Program-made: the position numbers and the translations under genes | Notes under the pieces: generated by a model | Told to the model about the DNA's origin: nothing | The model's database searches: none | Seen by the model: only the letters and a program-made list of their open reading frames with translations | Shown here: positions 1 to 7,950 of the stretch, piece by piece | Layout: each line of letters begins with the position of its first letter | Numbering within the stretch: the first letter of the stretch is position 1 | NCBI GenBank assembly: GCA_964503615.1 | Contig: CAZDBA010000049.1 | Coordinates: 1-30,067, forward strand | Direction of reading: 5' to 3' | DNA: 30,067 nt | DNA from: CAZDBA01 sp964503615 | Lineage (GTDB): Bacteria > Planctomycetota > Planctomycetia > Pirellulales > Pirellulaceae

Positions 1-1
1 G

Positions 2-3000
2 TTACTTCTTGAGACTGTCCAAAGCTGCTTCGAGCGTTTTCAATTGCTCGCACAGCTTTTCCAGGGTGTCCCTTTCTCGCTGGACGATCTCGGCGGGAGC
101 TCCTTGCACGAATTTTTCGCTGGAGAGCTTTCGTTCCTTACCCGTGATATTGCCTTGGACTTTTTGCAGTTCCTTTTCCAACTTTTTGATCTCCGCTTCT
201 TTGTCGATCAAACCTTCGAGATTGACAAAAACTTCGATCCCCTTCATCGCGCGAGTCGCGTTTGTAGGAGGAATTTCGATCTCTTCACCCAACTCTTTTA
301 GCTGAGCATTGGCGAGCGAATCAAAAAAGCTGGACAACGGCTTGAGCAACGACTCAATCTCGCTACCACAACGAACTACAAATTCGACTTTCTTCTTGGG
401 CGGAATATTTTGGCTGTTACGAATCTCTCGAACCGCGGCCAAAGATTCTTGGAACCGAACAAACTGAGCTTCGATCCCTTCGTCTTGCCACTTTCTATCA
501 ACCGCTGGCCACTCAGCAACGATCAAACATTTGGATGGCGTTTCTGCATCGAAACCCCGCTGCGGTGCGAACTGGTTAAGTGTTTGCCAGATCTCCTCCG
601 TGACAAAGGGAATGATCGGATGCAATAAACGAAGCAGACAATCCAACGCGTACGCCAGCATCCGCTGCGCGTGCGTTCGTGTTGCCGGTTCAGCATCATC
701 GGACAAGCGGTCTTTGAGCATCTCGATGTAGAAACTGCAAAAATCGTCCCAAGCGAAATTGTAAAGTTCTCTCGTTGCGTCGCCATAACCATAACGCTCA
801 AGTGAATTGGTGACGTTTTCGCTGACTGCAGACAGTCGACTAAGCAACCAACGATCTTCGACCGTCATTTGTGATTCGTCGATCGGACCCGGTTGGAAAC
901 CTTCCATCTTCAGCATCGCAAAACGAGAGGCGTTCCAAAGTTTGTTCGTAAAGTTCCTTGAGAACTCGAACCGTTCGGACAAAATCGTCCCGCGTGGAAG
1001 TGCGAGGTCTTCTTCGGATTCGGCCCACTGAGTATGGAATGGTTTTTTACATTTCGGGCATTCGACTCGGGCCAGTTCGCGATTCTTTTTCGTTTGAGGG
1101 AACGATTCTTCGCAAGATGGGCATTGGAAATCTGCGGGCAAGCGAACGTCTTGTGTATCACTCGTTAAATGCGCCATCGAGAACCGAAGCGAATCCGCGC
1201 CGAATTTGTCGATGACATCCAACGGGTCGATTCCGTTACCCTTGGACTTAGACATCGTTTCGCCGAACCCGTCTAAAATCTTGGGGTGGATGAAAACCTG
1301 ACTGAAGGGAATTTCGCCCAAGTTGTTTAGCCCCATCAAAACCATACGAGCAACCCACAGCGTGATAATGTCACGACTGGTGATCAGCGTGCTGGTCGGA
1401 TAGTAATGCTCCAACTCGGCCGTTTTCTCTGGCCAACCCAAAGTCGAATGCGGCCAAAGGGCACTACTGAACCAAGTATCGAGAACATCCGATTCGCGCG
1501 TGAGCCCAATGGCGGTTAGTTTGGCTTCGATCGGATCCTCTTCGCTCAAAACACAAACGTGAACGGTCATTAGAGGCAATTCCAACAGCTTTCGTTTCTC
1601 GTCGTCCGTTTCGTCGCACGGTTCGATCTGGATCGAAGCGATCTCAGTCGTGAACCCGTCCAAAGCCTTGATCTGTGCAACCAGCTCATCACATTCGGCT
1701 TGCGTTTCACATGGCTTTGACCAAACAGGAATCTGATGGCCCCACCACAGCTGACGGGAAACGGGCCAGTCCCGTTTTTCGCCCAACCAACTAAGGTAGC
1801 CGGTCGCATAACGTTCTGGATAAATTTTAACGCGACCATCTTCGACCGCGTCCATGGCGGACTGGGCCAGTCGGTCCATGCGAACGAACCACTGGTCGGC
1901 CAACATCGGTTCGATCGGAGTCTTGCTGCGGTCGGAAATCGGCAACTCGATCTCTCGCTCTTCGACTTTGTCCAAGAGGCCAAGTTCTTCGAGGTCGGCG
2001 ACAACTTTTTTGCGAGCCTGTTTGATTCGCAGCCCTTCGTAGCTGCCCGCTTCGACGTTCATCATGCCGTCTTTGGTCAAGATGTTGATCATTGGCAGGT
2101 CACAACGTTTTCCGACTTCGTAGTCGTTCGGGTCGTGAGCCGGTGTGATCTTTACGCAACCGGAGCCCAGTTCCGGCTTGGCCCAGCCATCAGCAACCAA
2201 CGGAATCGGACGGTCCATCAACGGCAACATGATCATCCGACCCTCGTTGGCCATATCGCGCAGCAATTCAAAATGAGGTAACATCTCTTCGGTTCGCGTA
2301 TCGAGATCGGCGATCTGCTGTTCGATACCACTACGCTCCGACTCGCTACAGCTTTTGAGCTTGTTGGTCAGATCGGAGCGGACTTTCTTCAGCGCGGCAG
2401 CCGGATCAGGGTGAACAGCAACCGCAGTGTCACCCAACATTGTTTCAGGACGAGTCGTCGCGACGATAATCTGTTTGGGTTCGTTCGGTTTAGGATCGAT
2501 AACCGGGTAGCAGATATGCCAGAAGTGCCCTGGCGTCTTTTTGTTTTCGACTTCGTCATCACTAACGGCCGTTTGCAGATCCCAGTCCCAGTTGACCAAC
2601 CGCTTGCCGCGGTAGATCAGGTCTTTATTGAACAAGTCGTAGAACGTGTGTCGGACCGCTTTGGCGCAAGTCTCATCCAGCGTGAATCGTGTCCGTTGCC
2701 AATCACAGCTGCAGCCCATCTTTTCGAGCTGACCCAGGATCCGTTTTTCGTATTGATCTTTCCAATCCCAGATCCGCGCGACCAAACCTTCGCGGCCAAG
2801 GTCGTGACGGGTCTTGTTTTCTGTTTCCCGAATTCGTTTTTCAACACGTGCCTGTGTCGCGATACCAGCGTGATCGGTGCCTGGCATCCAAAGCGTGTTG
2901 AATCCCTGCATTCGCTTGAACCGAATAACAACGTCTTGCAAAGTGTTGTTCAGCGCGTGGCCCAGGTGCAAAGCTCCAGTGACGTTGGGCGGTGGGATAA

Positions 3001-3133
3001 CGATCGTGAAAGGCTGTTTACTGGAATCAGGTTCGCTGTGAAAGTACCCTCCTTCGTTCCACATCTGAAACAGGCGCTCTTGTGCGGTGGCAAAGTCGAA
3101 TCGAGTTGGGATATCGTTGGACGTACTGGTCAT
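2..3133 (-). CDS. valS: Valine--tRNA ligase (ValRS)
   Basis: Cytoplasmic class I aminoacyl-tRNA synthetase that charges tRNA-Val and edits mischarged threonine. The 1043-residue protein has the HIGH signature as HLGH (residues 56-59) and a KMSKS loop as TMSKS (626-630). The CP1 editing domain lies between them and carries the ATTRPETMLGD motif near 225-235. An anticodon-binding domain follows, and the last ~70 residues form the charged coiled coil typical of ValRS. Just after the KMSKS loop (residues 671-695) are two CPxC pairs, C671/C674 and C692/C695, which look like an inserted zinc ribbon. The open frame continues upstream to 3289, but the ATG at 3133 is chosen because its N-terminus fits the family and the upstream 52 residues do not. 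TAA stop at 2-4, so the gene is complete. It is somewhat longer than the usual 880-950 residues because of insertions. Confidence 0.97.
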   Translation of the reverse strand: MTSTSNDIPTRFDFATAQERLFQMWNEGGYFHSEPDSSKQPFTIVIPPPNVTGALHLGHALNNTLQDVVIRFKRMQGFNTLWMPGTDHAGIATQARVEKRIRETENKTRHDLGREGLVARIWDWKDQYEKRILGQLEKMGCSCDWQRTRFTLDETCAKAVRHTFYDLFNKDLIYRGKRLVNWDWDLQTAVSDDEVENKKTPGHFWHICYPVIDPKPNEPKQIIVATTRPETMLGDTAVAVHPDPAAALKKVRSDLTNKLKSCSESERSGIEQQIADLDTRTEEMLPHFELLRDMANEGRMIMLPLMDRPIPLVADGWAKPELGSGCVKITPAHDPNDYEVGKRCDLPMINILTKDGMMNVEAGSYEGLRIKQARKKVVADLEELGLLDKVEEREIELPISDRSKTPIEPMLADQWFVRMDRLAQSAMDAVEDGRVKIYPERYATGYLSWLGEKRDWPVSRQLWWGHQIPVWSKPCETQAECDELVAQIKALDGFTTEIASIQIEPCDETDDEKRKLLELPLMTVHVCVLSEEDPIEAKLTAIGLTRESDVLDTWFSSALWPHSTLGWPEKTAELEHYYPTSTLITSRDIITLWVARMVLMGLNNLGEIPFSQVFIHPKILDGFGETMSKSKGNGIDPLDVIDKFGADSLRFSMAHLTSDTQDVRLPADFQCPSCEESFPQTKKNRELARVECPKCKKPFHTQWAESEEDLALPRGTILSERFEFSRNFTNKLWNASRFAMLKMEGFQPGPIDESQMTVEDRWLLSRLSAVSENVTNSLERYGYGDATRELYNFAWDDFCSFYIEMLKDRLSDDAEPATRTHAQRMLAYALDCLLRLLHPIIPFVTEEIWQTLNQFAPQRGFDAETPSKCLIVAEWPAVDRKWQDEGIEAQFVRFQESLAAVREIRNSQNIPPKKKVEFVVRCGSEIESLLKPLSSFFDSLANAQLKELGEEIEIPPTNATRAMKGIEVFVNLEGLIDKEAEIKKLEKELQKVQGNITGKERKLSSEKFVQGAPAEIVQRERDTLEKLCEQLKTLEAALDSLKK

Positions 3134-3498
3134 TGTGTACTTGCTTTTGCGATGGGCGAGTGGTGTCGCGGTAAACTTTACTCTTGGAGTCGCAAACGGG
3201 CTGGTCGGTTCGCGAATTATTACGGGCCAACTATAAAGAAATCGGCTCCATTCCCCAACTCCATCTAGGTTGAAACGGCTCGATTCCATGGAAGGAAGCG
3301 TACCTGAAAAGCTTCACTTTTTTCGACTAGAGCCGACGTTTGGCAGCGTTTTTCGATATTGCGAGGATTGGCGGCTGAAAGGACAGGAGATTTCGGCAGC
3401 CCAAAGCTCCCCATTAAATCGCTGTTCACGCAGTAGAGTGAAATTGTAACAATAGTCGATTCAACTTTGAAAAAATCAGTGGTGACCGGAACCAGACG
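3134..3498. other. Intergenic region between divergent valS and the TrkA-C gene
   Basis: About 365 bp separate the divergent starts of valS and the TrkA-C gene, so both promoters should lie here. The reading frame of valS stays open to 3289, but without family similarity. I see no convincing T-box leader, tRNA, hairpin or small gene. Confidence 0.5.
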
Positions 3499-4281
3499 TT
3501 GATTGCGATATTCACATTACTGTTTACCGTCTCGCTAACGTTGCTCGTTACGAGGACTGCATCGGTCGCTTTGACACTAACAGGCGTAAGCGAAGAGATT
3601 GCTCGATTTCAGGCGAGATCTGCGTTTACAGGAGCCGGTTTCACGACGACGGAATCGGAATCGATCGTCAACCATCCCGTCCGCCGTAAGATCGTTTCCT
3701 CGTTGATGATGATGGGGAACATTGGCATGGCCGGTGTTATCGCCAGTGTGATTGCAACATTCACGCAGAACTCAGACGCTCCCGTAGATTGGAGCCTTCG
3801 AATCCTTTTGTTACTGGTGGGGGTTCTTATCCTGTCACTTCTGGCTCGGAGTAAGTTCGTAGATCGTTTGATTTCAAAGCTGATCGAGCGGGCTTTGCTC
3901 AAATGGACCAAGCTCGATATTCGCGACTACGTTTCTTTGTTGCACTTGGGGTCGGGCTATGTAGTGCTGGAATTGCAAGTCAACGAAGGGGATTGGGTCG
4001 CCGGTAAACCACTTTCGGAATCACGTCTATCATCCGAAGGCGTATTGGTCTTGGGAATTCACCGCACCGAAGGCAAGTACATTGGCAGCCCCATTGGATC
4101 AACGACTTTGGAGACGGGAGATTCGTTGACGCTTTATGGACCTATTGATCGCCTTCAAGAACTTGATCTGAGAAAAACCGGTTTCGATGGGGACCGAGCA
4201 CATCGCATTGCGGTCCAGGCTGCTAAAGAAGCTGCTAAAGATGAAGCTGAGGAAGCGGCGGCTAACACAACATCCGCATAA
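3499..4281 (+). CDS. Membrane protein with a C-terminal TrkA-C (RCK_C) domain
   Basis: 260-residue protein. Hydrophobic segments lie at about residues 2-28, 66-88 and 99-116, and a soluble C-terminal domain at about 155-228 has the fold pattern of TrkA-C (RCK_C) domains, which bind regulatory ligands in K+ transport and channel systems. The stretch SAFTGAGFTTTESE (41-54) resembles the pore-loop style sequence of TrkH/KtrB-like proteins, although the rest of a Trk pore subunit is absent. The tail (about 238-260) is Ala/Glu/Lys-rich. The first possible start in this frame after the upstream stop at 3439 is TTG at 3499; no ATG is near, so the start is uncertain. The 3' end overlaps the convergent membrane-partner gene by 20 bp. 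A role in K+ or other ion homeostasis is inferred from the domain only. Confidence 0.8.
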   Translation: MIAIFTLLFTVSLTLLVTRTASVALTLTGVSEEIARFQARSAFTGAGFTTTESESIVNHPVRRKIVSSLMMMGNIGMAGVIASVIATFTQNSDAPVDWSLRILLLLVGVLILSLLARSKFVDRLISKLIERALLKWTKLDIRDYVSLLHLGSGYVVLELQVNEGDWVAGKPLSESRLSSEGVLVLGIHRTEGKYIGSPIGSTTLETGDSLTLYGPIDRLQELDLRKTGFDGDRAHRIAVQAAKEAAKDEAEEAAANTTSA

Positions 4282-5137
4282 AGCGAAGAAGCATGATCGA
4301 CGCTGCTTGAAGCCCAGCGTTGACAGGTTGAATCAGTGCTGCGTAATCAGCTTGATCACCTTCGACCACTAACGCATAGAACGTTTCGCCCTGTTTGGCA
4401 ACGCCCACACAACGCTGGCCTGAATTATACAACGGAGCGGTTGAGAACGAAGAATTCTCCATCGATCGTTCCGATTGGAACACAAACAACATCGCGCATT
4501 GATTGGGAGCTTCACGCTTGTAATCCAACTCAAACACGCGAGTCTTTCCGAACTCCGTTTTTATTTCAGTTAATGAATTCGGGAAAGCAACGATTTCCAG
4601 GGGCAATTCATAGTCTTCAAGGTCTTTCGTCCAATCTCGTTGATCTTTGGCTTTATCCAACCAGCCCTCTGCGGTCTTGGCCAACGAACTCGGATCCAAA
4701 TCGGAATACCGTTCCATCGATCGCATCACCGAAAATCCTGCGAAAATCAGTATCGCAACGCCCGCAGCAATACCAATTGAAAAATGCAAAATCGGATTCA
4801 ATCCGGCATTATTCTTCGGTTGCGGAACCTTCGGCTTGGAAGAAAGGTCTCTGGCATGCTCCGCAACCAGTTTGTCAGATTCTGATTGCCCGTTTCTCAA
4901 AATGTAAGAATGAAGATTCCCTCGCAACTTTTTGGGAACTGCGATCTCAGCATCTTCCAGTACGGAGCCCAGTACAGAATTTCGAGCCAGAGCTTTTGAA
5001 ACGGTCAGCTCGCCATCCGGTGTATTGCTTACCCATTGTCGCAGTGGTTGCATCTCCTCCAATTCGAGATCATTGCGAGATTGCAAGCACTCCAACAGAA
5101 TTTCAATATTATCGGGCAGATTTGTTGATTCATTCAT
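4262..5137 (-). CDS. Single-pass membrane protein, putative anti-sigma factor of the adjacent ECF sigma
   Basis: 291-residue protein with an N-terminal soluble region (1-115), one clear transmembrane helix (about 117-138) and a C-terminal extracytoplasmic region of about 150 residues. Its ATG overlaps the TGA stop of the sigma gene as ATGA (5134-5137), so the two are translationally coupled. This position and topology are typical of anti-sigma factors: the cytoplasmic N-terminus holds the sigma factor and the outer domain senses a signal. There is no HxxxCxxC zinc anti-sigma motif in the N-terminal part, so it is not a classical ZAS protein. Function is inferred from context and topology, not from sequence recognition. 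The 3' end overlaps the convergent TrkA-C gene by 20 bp. Confidence 0.75.
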   Translation of the reverse strand: MNESTNLPDNIEILLECLQSRNDLELEEMQPLRQWVSNTPDGELTVSKALARNSVLGSVLEDAEIAVPKKLRGNLHSYILRNGQSESDKLVAEHARDLSSKPKVPQPKNNAGLNPILHFSIGIAAGVAILIFAGFSVMRSMERYSDLDPSSLAKTAEGWLDKAKDQRDWTKDLEDYELPLEIVAFPNSLTEIKTEFGKTRVFELDYKREAPNQCAMLFVFQSERSMENSSFSTAPLYNSGQRCVGVAKQGETFYALVVEGDQADYAALIQPVNAGLQAASIMLLRFMRMLC

Positions 5138-5694
5138 CCTGAAATCCTCTCTGATTCCTGCTGTTGCCCCGCCAATAATTTATGGAGTTTAATCTTGGCA
5201 CGTGAGAGCCGGCTCATAACCGTCCCAACTGCCACATCAAGCTGCTCAGCGATCTCTTTGTAAGAAAGCTTTTCAAAGTAAAACATCATTACTACCAAGC
5301 GGTGATGGTCGTCCAATTCGGAAATCGCTGCTTGGACGGCGTTGGAGCCGATAGTACTAAGCACGCTTTTTTCTTCGGAGCCCGATTTTTGTTCGACCTG
5401 CTGGACGTCTACATCAATAGACGACGCCGGAACCGCTGTCTTTATCTTCAATCGTTTAAGGAAGCAATTTCGCGCAATCGTTAACAGCCAACTTCGAGCC
5501 GACGATGGCTTTTTAAGTTGCCCAATCTTTTGATGCGCGATGAGGTACGTTTGCTGGGTAATATCCTCCGCATCAGACTGTCGTCCGGACAGCCGAAATG
5601 CGTACCGATAAACACTGGTATGGTATTTATCAATCAGCACACCCGTATTCACCGAATCGGGACTGTTTCCATCAGAAATTTCTTCGTCTTGCAT
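5134..5694 (-). CDS. ECF-type RNA polymerase sigma factor
   Basis: 186-residue sigma-70 family protein with only regions 2 and 4. Region 2 spans about residues 22-90, with the DAEDITQQTYLIA core at 41-53 and the RSWLLTIARN segment at 67-76. Region 4 spans about 122-175 with the helix-turn-helix segment LSYKEIAEQLDVAVGTVMSR (143-162). The ATG at 5694 has a GAGGGG ribosome binding site nine bases upstream. First gene of a two-gene operon with the membrane protein at 4262-5137, whose start overlaps its stop. It probably directs transcription of a small stress or envelope regulon, possibly including its own operon; the target promoters cannot be told from this window. Confidence 0.93.
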   Translation of the reverse strand: MQDEEISDGNSPDSVNTGVLIDKYHTSVYRYAFRLSGRQSDAEDITQQTYLIAHQKIGQLKKPSSARSWLLTIARNCFLKRLKIKTAVPASSIDVDVQQVEQKSGSEEKSVLSTIGSNAVQAAISELDDHHRLVVMMFYFEKLSYKEIAEQLDVAVGTVMSRLSRAKIKLHKLLAGQQQESERISG

Positions 5695-6033
5695 GCGTAG
5701 AATCCCCTCGTCGGGGCCCGCCTCTGCTCAAATGGATCTTCCTTCGATACAATTATTCCCAACATATATTGGATTTGGTAACCTAAACACAATAAATTCT
5801 GGTAGCAAGTGTGAAATCTGAATTCTGTCGGTGCGGGAATTATCGGTTCTAGGGCTGAAGTCCACTGGAGCGGTAGCAATTTCTGCACGTTTTTCGGCAT
5901 ATTGGTTTATCAGTAGGCCAAGTTCTCAGGATTTGCTCAGAGCTAGTTGAATTACGGAAATTTTATTGTTGGTCTCAATCGTGCTCGCAGCGGTGGCCAA
6001 CAATCGAGTCCAAAGGAATAGAAAGTAAAAAAA
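5695..6033. other. Intergenic region between sigma gene and lipoprotein gene
   Basis: About 339 bp between the divergent sigma operon and the small lipoprotein gene. Apart from the ribosome-binding-site hairpin next to the sigma start I see nothing that can be named. Open frames here lack coding character. Promoters for both directions must lie here, but I cannot pick convincing -35/-10 boxes. Confidence 0.4.
5702..5718 (-). promoter_or_regulatory. Hairpin covering the sigma-factor ribosome binding site
   Basis: On the minus strand the run CCCC (5716-5713) can pair with GGGG (5707-5704) across a 5-base loop. The GGGG is part of the GAGGGG Shine-Dalgarno sequence of the ECF sigma gene. The stem is short, so a control role is only a possibility. 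Confidence 0.3.
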
Positions 6034-6177
6034 ATGAAGTGGGTACGTTTGCTACTTGTTGTGGCCTTGGCTTTTTCAATCACCAGTTGCTCAAAGAAAA
6101 AGAAGAAAGAAAAAAAATCACACGATGAAGTTGTCCAGCCACTTAAAATTGAGCCCGCTGAGAATTCTGACGAATAG
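6034..6177 (+). CDS. Very small lysine-rich lipoprotein (47 residues)
   Basis: The ATG at 6034 opens a 47-residue frame ending at TAG 6175-6177. It begins with a basic start (MKWVR), a hydrophobic core (LLLVVALAF) and a lipobox ending ITSC, so Cys19 would be lipidated by Lgt and the signal cut by LspA. The mature peptide is only 29 residues: Cys-Ser, then a nearly uninterrupted run of lysines (KKKKKEKK), then an acidic tail. An AGGA-like ribosome binding site lies at about 6013-6017, somewhat far from the start, with further purines closer. It lies 78 bp upstream of the FHA histidine kinase on the same strand and may be co-transcribed. I know no named family. The clear signal/lipobox structure and the fit between frame and features support it being real. 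Confidence 0.7.
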   Translation: MKWVRLLLVVALAFSITSCSKKKKKEKKSHDEVVQPLKIEPAENSDE

Positions 6178-6255
6178 GCATTCTTCGTTTCTTCAGAGGG
6201 CAACTGAAAACTAACTTAGTCTCTCTCCCCTCCCTCCTTACAGTTTAAAAAGACG

Positions 6256-7857
6256 ATGGCTCAGCCCAAACACGGAGTTCTTTGCATTACTCGGGGAAAC
6301 CGTAAAGGTCAGCGTTTCATTTTGGATTTGCCAACGATTTCCATTGGCCGCGATCCTAACAACGCAATTTCGGTTCGAGACATCGAGGTCTCAAGATTGC
6401 ATGCGCAGATTCAACTGAAACACAACAAGTACCACATTGAGGATCTTGACAGCTCAAACGGATTGTTCATCAACCGTGAACGAGTTAAGGAAAAAGTGCT
6501 GGAACAAGGTGACCTCATCCGCATCGGAAAGACGGTGTTTCGATTCGAAATAGCCTTGGGAAATACACAAACCGATTCGAACGTACTTGTAGAAGACTCT
6601 GACGCAGTAATGGAGCCACGCCTGGTACCTTTGCAAAAAGGTCTGGATGTGTTTGTCAACATCTCCCAAGCGATCAGTCAAACGCGCGACTTGGACGAGT
6701 TACTTAAAAAGATACTTGCTCTGGTCTTTGAGTGGACCCAAGCTGACCGGGCCTGCATTTTGCTGGACGAATATTCAGATTATCGTGTTGTGTCCTCGAT
6801 CGAAAAAGATGGGAATGAGCCTCAACTACCTATCAACATCAGTCGAACGATATTGGACCTGGCCAAAAAGAGCTTGGAAGCGGTCGTTGTAAGTTCGAGT
6901 GATGAGCAAGGACTTCGCAAAGCGAAAAGCTTACTAGACAGTGGCATCAACGAATTGGTATGCATGCCGATTGCTTTTCGCGGCCAACTCAGAGGTTTTA
7001 TCTACGTCGATACTTTGGTCGATCATTCGACGAACTCGTTTTGCGAAGAACATATCAAAATGATGGCAGCGATCGGGCAACAAACTGCTGTCGCGATCGA
7101 CAATCACCTACACTACGAGCGTGTAATGGAAACGCGCCAAATGGCTGCAGTGGGCGAGGCCATGAGTGGATTATCACATCACATCAAAAACATACTACAA
7201 GGTATTCATGGCGGTGCTCACATCGTTGACGACGGATTAGAAGCGAATCACCTAGAAGCCATCGACGAGGGATGGGCAATCGTGAAACGGAACCAGGACA
7301 AGATAAGTGAGCTGGTTCTGGACATGTTGTCGTTCAGTAAATCTGATGAATTGGACCTGAGATTGGTCAAACTGAGCGCAATCATCGAGAACTTGGTCAA
7401 ATCGCTCCGGGCTGAGTTTCAAGACGATACGATTAAGTTTCAGTGGACAGCCAACAATGAAATCGACTCAGTGATTGTGGATCGTAAAGCGATTGCCAAA
7501 GCGATTGAGAATTTACTGCGCAACGCCTTTGATGCTTGTCGAAAAAAGAAGTCCGGTCAAATCATCATTTCTCTGAAGCACTGCCCCTCGTCACAACAAA
7601 TTAAAATCTCAATCAAAGATAACGGATGTGGTATCTCCGAAGAAAACTTGCCTAATATTTTTTCGTTGTTCGAAAGTACAAAAGGCGGGCGGTCAACAGG
7701 TATCGGGCTGACCGTTGCACAAAAACTGGTCCGTGAGCATCAAGGCGATATAGAAGTGACCAGCGCCGAAGGTGTCGGAAGCACTTTCACAATCACACTA
7801 CCGCATACTGGCAATGAACAAATGTCTCCGACCCAGATTCGAAGCAAAAATGATTGA
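6256..7857 (+). CDS. FHA-GAF sensor histidine kinase
   Basis: 533-residue cytoplasmic protein without membrane segments. An N-terminal FHA domain (about 8-98) has the expected GRD (31-33), SRLHA (46-50) and SSNG (66-69) motifs for phosphothreonine binding. A GAF domain follows (about 135-285). The dimerisation/phosphoacceptor segment carries LSHHIKN with the likely phosphorylated His308, where the usual HE is HH. The HATPase domain shows the N box (NLLRNAFDA, N423), G1 (DNGCGI, 455-460), F box (LFES, 471-474) and G2 (TGIGLTVA, 481-488). No response regulator gene is adjacent, so it is an orphan kinase whose partner lies elsewhere. FHA-GAF kinases are frequent in planctomycetes. The ATG at 6256 lacks a clear Shine-Dalgarno. 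A strong terminator follows the stop by 33 bp. Confidence 0.93.
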   Translation: MAQPKHGVLCITRGNRKGQRFILDLPTISIGRDPNNAISVRDIEVSRLHAQIQLKHNKYHIEDLDSSNGLFINRERVKEKVLEQGDLIRIGKTVFRFEIALGNTQTDSNVLVEDSDAVMEPRLVPLQKGLDVFVNISQAISQTRDLDELLKKILALVFEWTQADRACILLDEYSDYRVVSSIEKDGNEPQLPINISRTILDLAKKSLEAVVVSSSDEQGLRKAKSLLDSGINELVCMPIAFRGQLRGFIYVDTLVDHSTNSFCEEHIKMMAAIGQQTAVAIDNHLHYERVMETRQMAAVGEAMSGLSHHIKNILQGIHGGAHIVDDGLEANHLEAIDEGWAIVKRNQDKISELVLDMLSFSKSDELDLRLVKLSAIIENLVKSLRAEFQDDTIKFQWTANNEIDSVIVDRKAIAKAIENLLRNAFDACRKKKSGQIIISLKHCPSSQQIKISIKDNGCGISEENLPNIFSLFESTKGGRSTGIGLTVAQKLVREHQGDIEVTSAEGVGSTFTITLPHTGNEQMSPTQIRSKND

Positions 7858-7888
7858 CTTCGGATCGCAGGTAAAAAACGGAACAATA

Positions 7889-7927
7889 AAAGCCTCGCCC
7901 TGAAATACCAGAGCGAGGCTTTCTTTT
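7889..7927. terminator. Rho-independent terminator between convergent genes
   Basis: AGCCTCGC (7891-7898) pairs perfectly with GCGAGGCT (7913-7920) across a 14-base loop. A T-rich run follows on the plus strand, and A-rich sequence precedes the stem, so it can also serve the minus-strand SAF gene. It ends the histidine kinase transcript. Confidence 0.85.
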
Positions 7928-7950
7928 TAAACGATTTATCTACAGTGTCT

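Noticed and set aside
2411..3268. 285-residue open frame on the plus strand inside valS
   Set aside because: It is antisense to the N-terminal part of a clear valS and lacks any domain, so it is a shadow of codon bias.
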